Part shown: in pieces, positions 16,550 to 24,747 of the stretch
Position numbering within the stretch: position 1 is the stretch's first letter
Layout: each line of letters opens with the position of its first letter
Assembly: GCF_039542035.1 (NCBI RefSeq)
Contig: NZ_BAABHJ010000002.1
Span: 558,001-622,000 of the forward strand
Direction: 5' to 3'
DNA: 64,000 bases
From: Actinoallomurus liliacearum
Lineage (GTDB): Bacteria > Actinomycetota > Actinomycetes > Streptosporangiales > Streptosporangiaceae
Program-made: the position numbers and the translations under genes
Notes under the pieces: generated by a model
Databases searched by the model: none
Told to the model about the DNA's origin: nothing
The model's input: only the letters and a program-made list of their open reading frames with translations

Positions 16550-18745
16550 TCACGGGTAGCTGACCACGTCGACCGGGGTGGTGGCGGTGCCCTGGGCGGC
16601 ACCGCCGGTGTCGTTGATGACGTGGTCGATCGTGCCGTTGCCGCCGAGGGACACCGTCAGCAGGTCGTGGAACTTCACGCCGGAGGCGTTCGGCGCCTCG
16701 AAGGCGTGCGCCGCGTGGATCGAGGGATCGACGTTGAAGTAGCAGTAACTGCCGAGGCCCCACCCTTCGTGCGTCGTGACGTTCGCCCCCACCTTGTAGG
16801 CGGCGTAGCCGTTGGTGGAGCCGTTCATCCAGGCGGCCTGGTTCGGCGGGTCGTACGGCATCTCGTTCTGGAAGAAGTACGTACGGCCGCGCTCGCCGTT
16901 CCAGACGACCTCGTACTTCTGGTAGTGCTCGACGAACAGGCCGTACGCCGTCACGTCGTTGCCGTTGACGATCAGGCCGGTGTCGGCGGTGTTGCTCGTC
17001 CAGCCGACGCCGGAACCGTGGTCGGCACGCCAGGCCCAGATGTGGTCGATGATCGCGTTGTTGCTGTTGACGACCAGGCTGTTGGTGGCCTTGCCGACGC
17101 CGGCGCCGCCGATCCGGAAGAACACGTCCTGGATCGAGGTCGGGTCGGCGGAGTGGTCGGCCGTGGATCCGCTCGGCCCGACCTGGAGCAGGTTCGGCGA
17201 GTTGGTAGAGCCGGCGTCGAACAGCAGCCCGGCGATCTTCACGCCGTTCACGTCGGCGACGGACATCGGCGTGACGCCGTTCTGGGGTACAAGCGTGGCG
17301 TAGCCGAGGCCGAGGACGACCGTGTCGGCGCGGGTCACGTTGAGCGTCTGGTCGATCTTGTAGACGCCCGGTGTGAACAGCAGGTTGAGGCCCTGGGCCA
17401 GCGCCTGGTTCAGCGTCGCCGCGCTGTCGGACGGCTTGGCGACGTAGAACTGGCTCAGCGGGATGGACGAGCCGGGCGTGCTCCCGCCGCTCCAGGTCGT
17501 GCCCTGGGTGTTCTGCCGCAGCGCCGGCACGAACACCCGGTACGCGCCGGAGGAGTCGACGTACAGGAACGGTTTCTCCCGCGTCACGGGCGCGTTGGCC
17601 ACGGTCGTGTACGGCGGGTTCGGGAAGCTCTGCGCCGGTGCGCCCGCCACGCCGGTGAACACCATGTTCCACACGCCGTTCAGCCAGCCGCCGATCTGGC
17701 TGTTGCGGGTGAACCACTGCTGCTGGGAGTACGGCTGCACCTGGCCGTCGACCTTGCTGTCGGCGATGTAGCCGCCGCTGGCCCAGCCGTAACCCGTGGG
17801 CGCGAGGTTCAGGTCGCCCTTGATGTGCATGCGGCGGAACGGCGCGGCCTGGGACACCGCCCAGCGGTCGGAGCCGCCGGAGGGCTGCACCGCCATGTTC
17901 TCCGCGGAACGCCAGAAGTTCTGGGTGGCGTTCCCGTTCATCCAGCCGGCATCGACGTTGACCGAGCCGTTGATGGTGACGTCGTCGGGGTTCGCGCCGA
18001 GCCCGGCGATGGAGGTGTAGAAGCCGATGTTCGCGTTGACGTTGTAGCTGCCCGGCTTGAACAGCAGCGCGTACCGCTCGCTGCCGAACTGGTTGCTCTC
18101 CTGCTGCTGGAAGACGGTGTCCAGCCGGCTCTGGATGGTGGCGGAGGACATCGACGGGTCGAAGACGTACACGTTGGGCCCGAGGTCGCCGCCGCCGGGG
18201 AGCGTGCCGCCTCCCCCGCTCGCGGTGTGGACGACGAACTCCCACAGCGAGTAGCCGTAACCGGTGGTGCGAGCGGTGCCGTACATGCGAACGTAGCGGC
18301 CGGTGCCGCTGACGTTCAGCGTCTCGGTGCCGCCCTGACCGGTCGTGGTGGAGTAGATGGTGGTCCAGGTGTTCCCGTCGGACGAGGTCTGGATCTGGTA
18401 CGCCTTGCCGGCGGCGGTCTCCCACTGCAGCACCACCTGGCAGACGGACTGCGAGGAGCCGAGGTCGACCTGGAGCCACTGCGGGTCGCTGAAGGCACTG
18501 GACCAGCGGGTGCCGCCGTTGCCGTCGACCGCGTTCGAGGCGGGGGTGCCGGAGTTCTCGGTCGACGACGCGGTGGCGGGCCGGCCCTGGGCCGCGTTCG
18601 CGGTGCCGCAGGTGGCGGCGCCGGATGCCGGGGCGAGGGTGACGAAGAGGCCGGTGAGCAGGGCGATGACCGCGGCGATCGCCACCGGCAGGTGGCGTTG
18701 GGGCCGCGGTCTGGTACGGGTACCTGGGACGAAGGCGGGTCTCAT
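16550..18745 (-). CDS. Secreted CBM32 plus parallel beta-helix protein, probably carbohydrate-active
   Basis: A 731-residue exported protein. A twin-basic N-terminus and hydrophobic core (IAAVIALLTGLFVTLAPASG, about 22-41) form the signal peptide. Residues about 50-170 are an F5/8 type C domain (CBM32), with WSSAFSDPQWLQVDLGSSQS and a terminal GYSLWEFVVH. After a glycine linker, about 185-725 form a long region with repeated short beta turns such as GLLFDAGSTNSPNLLQVGP and NSLVVNSNNAIIDHIWAW, as in right-handed beta-helix glycosidases and lyases. Similar proteins are often labelled adenylyl cyclase or coagulation factor 5/8 protein in databases; nothing here looks like a cyclase. GGGAGAAG precedes the ATG. 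A divergent ROK regulator suggests sugar control. Confidence 0.7.
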   Translation of the reverse strand: MRPAFVPGTRTRPRPQRHLPVAIAAVIALLTGLFVTLAPASGAATCGTANAAQGRPATASSTENSGTPASNAVDGNGGTRWSSAFSDPQWLQVDLGSSQSVCQVVLQWETAAGKAYQIQTSSDGNTWTTIYSTTTGQGGTETLNVSGTGRYVRMYGTARTTGYGYSLWEFVVHTASGGGGTLPGGGDLGPNVYVFDPSMSSATIQSRLDTVFQQQESNQFGSERYALLFKPGSYNVNANIGFYTSIAGLGANPDDVTINGSVNVDAGWMNGNATQNFWRSAENMAVQPSGGSDRWAVSQAAPFRRMHIKGDLNLAPTGYGWASGGYIADSKVDGQVQPYSQQQWFTRNSQIGGWLNGVWNMVFTGVAGAPAQSFPNPPYTTVANAPVTREKPFLYVDSSGAYRVFVPALRQNTQGTTWSGGSTPGSSIPLSQFYVAKPSDSAATLNQALAQGLNLLFTPGVYKIDQTLNVTRADTVVLGLGYATLVPQNGVTPMSVADVNGVKIAGLLFDAGSTNSPNLLQVGPSGSTADHSADPTSIQDVFFRIGGAGVGKATNSLVVNSNNAIIDHIWAWRADHGSGVGWTSNTADTGLIVNGNDVTAYGLFVEHYQKYEVVWNGERGRTYFFQNEMPYDPPNQAAWMNGSTNGYAAYKVGANVTTHEGWGLGSYCYFNVDPSIHAAHAFEAPNASGVKFHDLLTVSLGGNGTIDHVINDTGGAAQGTATTPVDVVSYP

Positions 18746-18950
18746 GAGCTTCTCCCGGTTTCGGGGGCGGGGAGGAGACGACGCGTGCGGCGCCTTCGGT
18801 GCACGCGTCGCGGCGGGGCCCGTTGATACAGGGCTTAATTAATGACGTGATTTAACCTCGAGGGTGTCGCATCGTCAAGACCGTGTAACACCCGGCAGCA
18901 CGGCTTTTCGATCGCTTGTTATAAGATCTGAACTAATCGGGGAGGTCGGT
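18746..18950. promoter_or_regulatory. Divergent control region between the beta-helix gene and ROK regulator
   Basis: This 205-bp region is AT-rich for the window. It holds TTAATTAA at 18835-18842, a TTTAACC half-site shortly after, and a TAAGAT hexamer at 18922-18927 that could be a -10 box for the ROK gene. ROK regulators bind AT-rich imperfect palindromes, so an operator here is plausible but not demonstrated. Confidence 0.4.
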
Positions 18951-20180
18951 ATGCGGGAGCACGTCACATCGGAACGACGGCGAGGCACGGTGCGGGACCT
19001 CCGCCGTGACAATCGGTCGGTCCTGCTCTGGTCGCTGTACTTCGACCAGCCCTGCACGCGCCAGGAGCTCAGCCAGGCGACCGGCCTGTCCCCCGCGTCG
19101 GTCAGCAACGTCGTCCGGGAGCTGATCGAGGAGGGCGTCGTCGCCGAGGCCGGGGCCGTCGACTCCGACGGCGGGCGGCCGCGCGTCCTGCTGCGGATGA
19201 ACCGCGACTACGGCTACGTCATCGGCGTCGACGTCGGCGAGACCCGCGTCCGGGTCGAGCTGTTCGACCTGGCGATGAACGAGCGAGCCAGGGCCGACTA
19301 TCCGCTCGACCCCCGGGAGCACGGCGTCACGACGATCGTCGAGCGGATCCTGGAGGGTCTGTCCGCCGTGCTCGCCGACGCGGACGTCGACGCCTCGGCG
19401 GTGCTCGGGGTGGGCATCGGGGTCCCCGGCGTGGTCGAGCAGGGCGACGAGGTGCTCGTGCACGGCCAGACGTACGGCTGGGACGCCGTCCCCCTGGAGC
19501 GCCTGCTGCGGTCCGGGACCGACCTGCCGCTGCACATCGACAACGGTGCCAACACGATGGGCCGCGCCGAGATGTGGTTCGGTGCCGGGCGGGGCGCCCA
19601 GCACGCGGTGGTCTGCCTGATCGGCTCGGGCGTCGGCGCGAGCATCATCGCGCACGGCAGGACGCACCGCGGATCCACGTCCAGCGCCGGCGAGTGGGGA
19701 CACACCACCGTCGTGGTCGGCGGCCGCGGCTGCCGGTGCGGCGCCGCCGGATGCCTGGAGGCGTACGTCGGCGCCGAGGCCGTTCTCGACCGCTACGGCA
19801 GGACGCCCGGCCAGGACGAGGAGTCGGCGCTGGCCGCCCTGCTCGACGCGGCCGCCCGCGGCGTGGACGACGCGACGCACGTCCTCGACGAGACCGCGCT
19901 CTACCTCGGAGTCGGCCTCGCCGACCTGATCAACCTGTTCAACCCCGAGCGGATCATCCTCGGCGGCTGGGCCGGCCTGCTGCTCGGCGAGCGGCTGCTG
20001 CCGGCCATCCGCGACGCGGCGCAGCAGAACTCGCTCAAGCACGCCTTCACCTCGACGTCGATCGAGCTGGGCCGGCTGGGCCCCGAGGCCGTGGCGCTCG
20101 GCGCGGCCACCCTCCCCATCGAACTGTTCCTCAACGGCGCCCCGCTCTCCGTGGCGGACCGCCGCCGCTCCGCCGGCTGA
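18951..20180 (+). CDS. ROK-family transcriptional regulator
   Basis: A 409-residue NagC/XylR-type repressor. Residues about 20-80 form the winged helix (CTRQELSQATGLSPASVSNV). Residues about 88-400 are the ROK sugar-kinase-like domain: GVDVGETRVRVELFD (phosphate-loop region), GVGIGVPGVV, the EWGHTTV segment, and the zinc motif GCRCGAAGCLEAY at about residue 262. GGAGG five bases before ATG 18951 fixes the start. The gene is divergent from the secreted CBM32/beta-helix gene, its probable target, with a sugar released from that substrate as inducer. ROK kinases lack the N-terminal HTH, so this is a regulator. Confidence 0.9.
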   Translation: MREHVTSERRRGTVRDLRRDNRSVLLWSLYFDQPCTRQELSQATGLSPASVSNVVRELIEEGVVAEAGAVDSDGGRPRVLLRMNRDYGYVIGVDVGETRVRVELFDLAMNERARADYPLDPREHGVTTIVERILEGLSAVLADADVDASAVLGVGIGVPGVVEQGDEVLVHGQTYGWDAVPLERLLRSGTDLPLHIDNGANTMGRAEMWFGAGRGAQHAVVCLIGSGVGASIIAHGRTHRGSTSSAGEWGHTTVVVGGRGCRCGAAGCLEAYVGAEAVLDRYGRTPGQDEESALAALLDAAARGVDDATHVLDETALYLGVGLADLINLFNPERIILGGWAGLLLGERLLPAIRDAAQQNSLKHAFTSTSIELGRLGPEAVALGAATLPIELFLNGAPLSVADRRRSAG

Positions 20181-20278
20181 CCACGGTTCATAACCTGGCA
20201 GCTCCTACCGATCAACGCGACGGCGGCAGGGACTCGCGGCCCGTGCCGAGCGCACCCGGAAAACGTGCGTCAATTACA

Positions 20279-20314
20279 GGTTGACGATTGACGATCGTCA
20301 ACCTACGGTTGACG
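20279..20314. promoter_or_regulatory. Perfect inverted repeat with extra TTGACG half-site
   Basis: GGTTGACGAT (20279-20288) and ATCGTCAACC (20294-20303) form a perfect 10-bp inverted repeat with a TGACG spacer. A further TTGACG at 20309-20314 directly abuts the start codon of the next gene, and an inverted GCGTCAA lies just upstream near 20268. The site ends 12 bp before the ATG, so a bound protein would block transcription or translation start. The encoded Clp-N/HTH protein is the obvious ligand. Confidence 0.6.
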
Positions 20315-20315
20315 C

Positions 20316-21020
20316 ATGAGCCCACTCGACATCAGCCTCGCTGACCTGATCGCCCATCTCGACGAGGACCTCCCCGACGCCAACGACCTGGCTCGCATCA
20401 GCGAGGCGCACCTACGTGCCCAGACCCTGTCCGACCTCGCCGACCAGCTCGTCGGCCACTACGTCGGCAAGGCCAAGCAGGCCGGCGCGTCGTGGAGCGA
20501 GATCGGCGACGCCATCGGGGTGTCCAAGCAGGCCGCCCAGCAACGCCACGCGCCCGCCGCGTTCGATCGGTTCACCGACCTGAACCGGCACAGCATCGTG
20601 CTGGCGCAGGAGGCCGCCCGAACGCACAAGCACGACTTCATCGGCACCGAACACATCCTGCTCGGCCTGCTCGGCGAACCGCGGGGCCTGGCATACGAGG
20701 TGCTGATGGCGAAAACCGAGTCGGAGCAACGCATCCGCGACGCGATCGAGGAAGCGATGCCGCCGGCCGGGGAGAAGGCGCTGCGGGGTCACATCGCGTT
20801 CCGGCCGGAGAGCAAGGAGGCCATCGAGCAGGCACGCCGCGCGTCGGACGACCTCGGCCACGACTGGGTCGGCACGGAACACACGCTGCTGGGCCTGATC
20901 CGCGCCGAGGACAGCCCGGCCGCACAGATCCTGCGCAACCTCGGCTTCACGTCGGACGAGTTGCGCGAGACGGTCAAAACCGAGATCACCAAACGCCTCG
21001 CCGCCCGCGACAAGCAGTAA
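20316..21020 (+). CDS. Clp N-terminal-domain protein with helix-turn-helix
   Basis: A 234-residue protein with an N-terminal HTH-like segment (about 48-75: AGASWSEIGDAIGVSKQAAQ) followed by two Clp repeat motifs (about 95-150 with HDFIGTEHILLGLLGE, and about 175-225 with HDWVGTEHTLLGLIRAED). The Clp N-domain binds substrates or adaptors in ClpA/ClpC; no ATPase module is present. Related actinobacterial proteins are taken to be regulators linked to protein-quality stress. A palindrome touches the start region, which points to autoregulation. No ribosome site precedes the ATG, and the message may be leaderless or nearly so. Followed by a 53-bp nested palindrome. Confidence 0.8.
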   Translation: MSPLDISLADLIAHLDEDLPDANDLARISEAHLRAQTLSDLADQLVGHYVGKAKQAGASWSEIGDAIGVSKQAAQQRHAPAAFDRFTDLNRHSIVLAQEAARTHKHDFIGTEHILLGLLGEPRGLAYEVLMAKTESEQRIRDAIEEAMPPAGEKALRGHIAFRPESKEAIEQARRASDDLGHDWVGTEHTLLGLIRAEDSPAAQILRNLGFTSDELRETVKTEITKRLAARDKQ

Positions 21021-21066
21021 CGCAAGAATCAGTCGTGCCGGCAGGCCGGGCCGGCTAGGGGCTTGT

Positions 21067-21119
21067 CGTGATCCCTGGCCTTCGCTGCCTCCTAGAGGCA
21101 CCGCATGCCAGGGATCACG
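21067..21119. repeat. 53-bp nested palindrome, possible terminator or small hairpin element
   Basis: Outer arms 21067-21079 (CGTGATCCCTGGC) and 21107-21119 pair perfectly over 13 bp. Inside, 21086-21091 (TGCCTC) and 21095-21100 pair over 6 bp with a 3-nt loop. The two stems are separated by equal 6-nt internal loops, giving a symmetric two-storey hairpin. It lies 46 bp after the Clp-N gene and could end its transcript, but the structure is more elaborate than the other terminators here. Confidence 0.6.
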
Positions 21120-21231
21120 GCATCCTGTACCGCGCCGCGCCGCATCATCGCAGTCGCGGCGTATACGCTGAGCGTCTTGATCGTCACCGCAAGAACTCCC
21201 GGAGTGCCCCACTCCGGTCCTGGTGGAGCGC

Positions 21232-21645
21232 ATGATCTACGAGTCGGTCGAATATCCGTCCGCATGCGAGGCTTGTGGAGCTGTGACGGAATGCAGCGGC
21301 GCACAAGTGTTGCTCGATGACGGGCTGCGCTGGGATGTCGCGAGCAGTTGCCCAGGTTGCGGCCAGGCTTTCATCGCGTGCGGGCGGGCGGACATCCCGG
21401 CGGACCTGCGGGACCGACTGCTGACCGAGCATGGTCCAACGCGGCTTGAGATCGTCGATCGGTCCGCCAATTCGGCCTTGCTGATGAAAGCACTACGCGC
21501 TGAGCTGGCTGGAGGCCTGCACCAGGCCAAAGAGATGCTGCAGCGAGTCCGGGCCGGGGGTCACACAGGGACCTTGCCCGAAGTCGAGTTGCTGGCCCGC
21601 CGTCTGTGTGAGGCGGGGATTCAGGCCAGGGCTGGACGGCCATAG
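21232..21645 (+). CDS. Small protein with a CxxC...CxxC zinc site
   Basis: A 137-residue protein. Residues about 14-17 (CEAC) and 41-44 (CPGC), with an extra cysteine at 22, form a probable zinc ribbon. The C-terminal half, from about residue 75 (ALLMKALRAELAGGLHQAKE), is helical and resembles the short ribosomal L7/L12-like helix-turn-helix module seen in several actinobacterial proteins of unknown role. A GGTGGAG sequence precedes ATG 21232; an in-frame GTG at 21223 would add three residues. I cannot assign a function, and neither neighbour gives a clue. Confidence 0.55.
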   Translation: MIYESVEYPSACEACGAVTECSGAQVLLDDGLRWDVASSCPGCGQAFIACGRADIPADLRDRLLTEHGPTRLEIVDRSANSALLMKALRAELAGGLHQAKEMLQRVRAGGHTGTLPEVELLARRLCEAGIQARAGRP

Positions 21646-21676
21646 TCCGCCACTCGCTCGGTTCTCCTGCACTAGG

Positions 21677-22270
21677 TCAGTGCTTTCGTCGTTCCAGGAA
21701 GGCCGTCATTCGGGCCTGTTCGTCCTCGCCCTCGAACAGCAGGACCTGGGCCGTGTTGGCGAGTGCGCCGACCGAGGTATGGGCGGGATCGAGCGGGAGC
21801 AGGGCGGTCTGACCGTCATAGATGAGCATCCGCACCGGCAAGGTAGGCCTCGTCCGTACCTGCGCACCCCGCTCGACGAGCCACCGAGCATAGGCCAGGC
21901 TGCTCGTATCGTTACGGATGCTGTCCAATCCGATCGTGCGGATCGACACACCGCGATCGAGCACCTGCTGATCGACGATCTTTGCCTCCTCGATCAGCGC
22001 CGGATCCTGGGCGCCGCCGGGCATCATGCTCGCCACCTCGGTGTCGGCGTGCAGCGCGAGCTGCTCGATCCTTGCCTGTATGGCATCCATGCCGATGAAC
22101 TGTTCGGCATCGTCGGGGATGCCGGAGCGCGCCCGATCCGAATAGTGCGCGACCATCTGCGTGATCGCGGCCTGGCTCTCTGCGATCTGTTGTTGCATGC
22201 GGAGTAGTTCGGCTTGCCGCCGCCGGTCACGCTCGTGCGCATTGGCGGACGGATCCCTACCGAATACGCG
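21677..22270 (-). pseudogene. Chimera: TrmB/LuxR-type regulator fragment fused to an enoyl-CoA hydratase tail
   Basis: From ATG 22198 a 173-residue frame runs to 21677; the frame is open further back to 22268, in phase with the hydratase gene and separated from it by that gene's TAG. The main part (MMPGGAQDPALIEEAKIVDQ, TLPVRMLIYDGQTALLPLDP) matches the middle of TrmB-like/LuxR regulators, but both the N-terminal and the C-terminal HTH domains are missing. The last 28 residues (LLFEGEDEQARMTAFLERRK) instead copy the C-terminus of the neighbouring enoyl-CoA hydratase. Over 78 bp (21677-21754 against 22271-22348) I count 67 identical bases. It is a rearrangement product and is unlikely to bind DNA. 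Confidence 0.7.
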
Positions 22271-23011
22271 CTAGCGCTTTCGCCGGTCCAGGAAGGCCGT
22301 CATCCGGGCCTGCTTGTCCTCGCTCTCGAACAGCAGGGCCTGGGCCGCCAGGTCGAAGGTCGTGGTCGCGGGCCGGCTGCTGCGCAGCGCGAGCTTGGTC
22401 AGCTCCAGGGCCCGCCAGGAACGCTCGGCGATGGTGGCCGCCAGCGCCCGGCCGCGCTCGGGCAGCTCCTCGCCGTTCTCGGCGACCTCGTCGACCAGGC
22501 CCTCGGCGAGAGCCTGGTGGGCGTCGAGCCGCGCTCCGGCGTAGAGCATGCGGCGGGCGGTGGCCAGGCCGACCAGTTGCGGTAGCCGCCAGTTCGCGCC
22601 GGCGCCGGCGATGATGCCCAGCGACAGCTCCGGCTGGGCGAACCGCGCGTTGGGCGAGGCGATGCGGAAGTCGCAGGCCAGCGCCAGTTCGCAGCCGCCG
22701 CCGAACGCGGGGCCGTCGACGAGCGCGATCGTCGGCCAGCGGTGGGCCTCCAGCCGTTCGAACAGGCCGGCGTTGATGGCCAGCAGCGCCGCGTCGGCGT
22801 CGCGCTCGCGCAGCTCGGCGATGTCGGCCCCGGCGGCGAACATGCCGGGCGTGGTGGAGTGCACGATCAGGACGCACGGCTCGCGGCGGGCCTCCTCCAG
22901 CACCGCCGCCAGCTCGGTGACCATCTCCTGGTCGAGCGCGTTGTGCTTGGCCGGCCGGTCGAGGCCGACCCACCACAGATGGTCCTCACGGCGGACCTGG
23001 ACCAGCGTCAT
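22271..23011 (-). CDS. Enoyl-CoA hydratase/isomerase family protein
   Basis: A 246-residue crotonase. The oxyanion-hole regions are FAAGADIAEL (about 58) and GPAFGGGCELALACDF (about 98); the two catalytic glutamates are in GGGCEL (about 106) and PELSLG (about 127). The length and the C-terminal ARMTAFLDRRK match PaaF-type hydratases that act on 2,3-dehydroadipyl-CoA. It starts 4 bases after the stop of the PaaH-like gene (GGAG in its upstream end as ribosome site), so the two act in sequence on C6 dicarboxylyl-CoA intermediates made by the box pathway. The 3' end of this gene is duplicated immediately downstream. Confidence 0.88.
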   Translation of the reverse strand: MTLVQVRREDHLWWVGLDRPAKHNALDQEMVTELAAVLEEARREPCVLIVHSTTPGMFAAGADIAELRERDADAALLAINAGLFERLEAHRWPTIALVDGPAFGGGCELALACDFRIASPNARFAQPELSLGIIAGAGANWRLPQLVGLATARRMLYAGARLDAHQALAEGLVDEVAENGEELPERGRALAATIAERSWRALELTKLALRSSRPATTTFDLAAQALLFESEDKQARMTAFLDRRKR

Positions 23012-23015
23012 GACG

Positions 23016-24509
23016 TCACTCCCCTCCCGTCAGGGTCGCTCCGGTCAGTGCGCGGCGGCGCAGCAGCGGGGTGCGCCGGTACCGCGGTTCCCCGTAGGAC
23101 TCCTGGAGGGCGGCCAGGATCTCGTCCACGATCTCGGCGCCCCACCGGTCGCCCCAGGCGAGCGGGCCGAGCGGGTGGCCGGCGCCCAGCCGCATGGCCG
23201 TGTCGATGTCGGCGGCGGTGGCGACCCCCTGCTGGAGGGCGTCGACGGCCAGGTTGACCAGCATGGCGACGGTCCGGGTGACGATGAGGCCGGGCGTGTC
23301 GTCGACGACGTGCACGACCAGTCCCGCCGCCTGCAGCAGGCCGATCGCCTCGTCCAGGGCCTCCTCGGGACAGCCGTCGCAGGGCGCGACGGCGACCGCG
23401 GTGGCGGTGGCGTCGTCCAGCGTACGGTCGACGACGATCACCGTTCGGCCGTGCTCCTCGACCAGTTCGGTGGCCGGGGTGCCGGTGCTGCGGACGAGCA
23501 GCGCGCCGCTCGGCAGGACGACCGTGTCGTTCGACAGCGCGCCGACGCGGAAGTCGACCTCGGAGCGGGTCAGCAGCGGATGCAGGTCGGCCGCGCCGTT
23601 GAAGGTCACCTCTCCGACCGGCACCGGGCGCGGCGCGGCGGGGGTCGCCTCCGGCGGCGGCGCGTCCGGGCCGTACCCGTAGACGCCCCGCCCGCTCTTG
23701 CGGCCGTACCGCCCGGCCTCCACCAGGGCACGCTGCGCCGGGGACGGCGCGAAGCGCGGGTCCTGGCCGAACGCCGTCCACACCGAGCGGGTGACGGCCT
23801 CATTGACGTCGTGGCCGATCAGGTCCATCAGCGCGAACGGCCCCATCGGAAAGCCACCGGCCCCGGTCAGCACGGCGTCGATCACCTCGGGGGCGGCGGC
23901 GCGCTCCTCGTAGAGCCGCCAGGCCTCGGCGTAGTACGGCCGGGCGATCCGGTTGACGATGAACCCCGGCGTCGCGGCGGCGCGGACGACCGTCTTGCCC
24001 CACCGCTCGACCAGGGCGGCCGTCCAGTCGGCGAGCCCCGCCGCGGTGTCGGCGCCGGCGATCAGCTCGACGAGACGCATGCGCGGCACCGGGTTGAAGA
24101 AGTGCAGGCCGAGGACCCGGCCGGGGCGCTCCAGACCGGCCGCGATCGCCGTGGGCGACAGGGACGAGGTGTTGCTCGCCAGCACGCACTCCGGGCCGAC
24201 CGCGCGTTCCAGGTCGGCGAACAGCCGCCGCTTGACCGCCAGGTCCTCGACGATCGCCTCGATCACCAGCCCGGCGGACGCCAGCGCGTCGAGGGAGTCG
24301 ACGGCGGTCAGGTCCAGGGCGTCGGGATCCGCGTCGATCTTGCCGCGGGTCACCAGGGTCTTCACCCGCTCCCGGATGCCGGACACGGCGCGGTCGGCGG
24401 CGCCGGGGACCGTGTCCAGCAGCAGGACCGGGTGTCCGGCCAGGGCGGCGACCTGGGCGATCCCGGTGCCCATGGTCCCCGCGCCCACCACCGCGACGAC
24501 GTCGTTCAT
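23016..24509 (-). CDS. paaH: 3-hydroxyacyl-CoA dehydrogenase, PaaH type
   Basis: A 497-residue NAD-dependent dehydrogenase. The N-terminal Rossmann motif is VVAVVGAGTMGTGIAQVAAL. SNTSSLSPTAIA and GLHFFNPVPRMRLVEL carry the catalytic serine and histidine. The C-terminal helical domain is followed by a second partial copy (TPGLIVTRTVAMLVNLAVDA), giving the long form seen in PaaH/PaaC of the phenylacetate pathway. It oxidises 3-hydroxyadipyl-CoA to 3-oxoadipyl-CoA. I start it at ATG 24509, where the family begins (MNDVVAVVGAG); the frame extends upstream through IS-like hairpins and is not coding there. It lies downstream of the box genes, separated by a 238-bp gap. Confidence 0.88.
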   Translation of the reverse strand: MNDVVAVVGAGTMGTGIAQVAALAGHPVLLLDTVPGAADRAVSGIRERVKTLVTRGKIDADPDALDLTAVDSLDALASAGLVIEAIVEDLAVKRRLFADLERAVGPECVLASNTSSLSPTAIAAGLERPGRVLGLHFFNPVPRMRLVELIAGADTAAGLADWTAALVERWGKTVVRAAATPGFIVNRIARPYYAEAWRLYEERAAAPEVIDAVLTGAGGFPMGPFALMDLIGHDVNEAVTRSVWTAFGQDPRFAPSPAQRALVEAGRYGRKSGRGVYGYGPDAPPPEATPAAPRPVPVGEVTFNGAADLHPLLTRSEVDFRVGALSNDTVVLPSGALLVRSTGTPATELVEEHGRTVIVVDRTLDDATATAVAVAPCDGCPEEALDEAIGLLQAAGLVVHVVDDTPGLIVTRTVAMLVNLAVDALQQGVATAADIDTAMRLGAGHPLGPLAWGDRWGAEIVDEILAALQESYGEPRYRRTPLLRRRALTGATLTGGE

Positions 24510-24519
24510 CTCGTTCGCG

Positions 24520-24737
24520 GCGCGGAAACTCCGGCCTTGAGGCCGGAGAGGAAGCGCCGCTCCCTCCATTCTGCTACGGTGCGTGAGTCCGCGATAGCCA
24601 AGCGGATTCGCGGCCGGGCGGGCCGTGACAGCGCGGGGAGCCCTCCAGCCGTTGGGCGGGGCCGTGAACCGCGAACCACTGGCTTCTCCCTCGTGAGAGG
24701 CCGGAATCTCCCGCCTTGAGGCGGGAGAGGACGTCAA
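24520..24737 (+). mobile_element. IS200/IS605-like right-end remnant, two hairpins
   Basis: The gap upstream of paaH holds two stem-loops of the same design: CTCCGGCC-TTGA-GGCCGGAG (24529-24548) and CTCCCGCC-TTGA-GGCGGGAG (24708-24727). Both are preceded by GGAA and followed by AGAGGA, and the second continues GACGTCAAG. Hairpins of this design close the right ends (and omega-RNA 3' ends) of many actinobacterial TnpB elements. No transposase or TnpB frame remains. I infer a non-autonomous or decayed IS605-type element, about 200 bp, with two right-end-like hairpins in the same orientation. Confidence 0.45.
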
Positions 24738-24747
24738 GGTGTCCCTT

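Noticed and set aside
16514..18826. A 770-codon open frame on the plus strand opposite the beta-helix gene
   Set aside because: It is low-complexity (Val/Ala/Gly/Arg-rich), has no recognisable domain, and lies exactly antisense to a gene with signal peptide and CBM32. Long antisense frames are expected at this GC content.
22548..24719. A 723-codon plus-strand frame opposite paaH and the hydratase
   Set aside because: It crosses two genuine genes and the IS-like hairpins on the other strand and contains no family motif.
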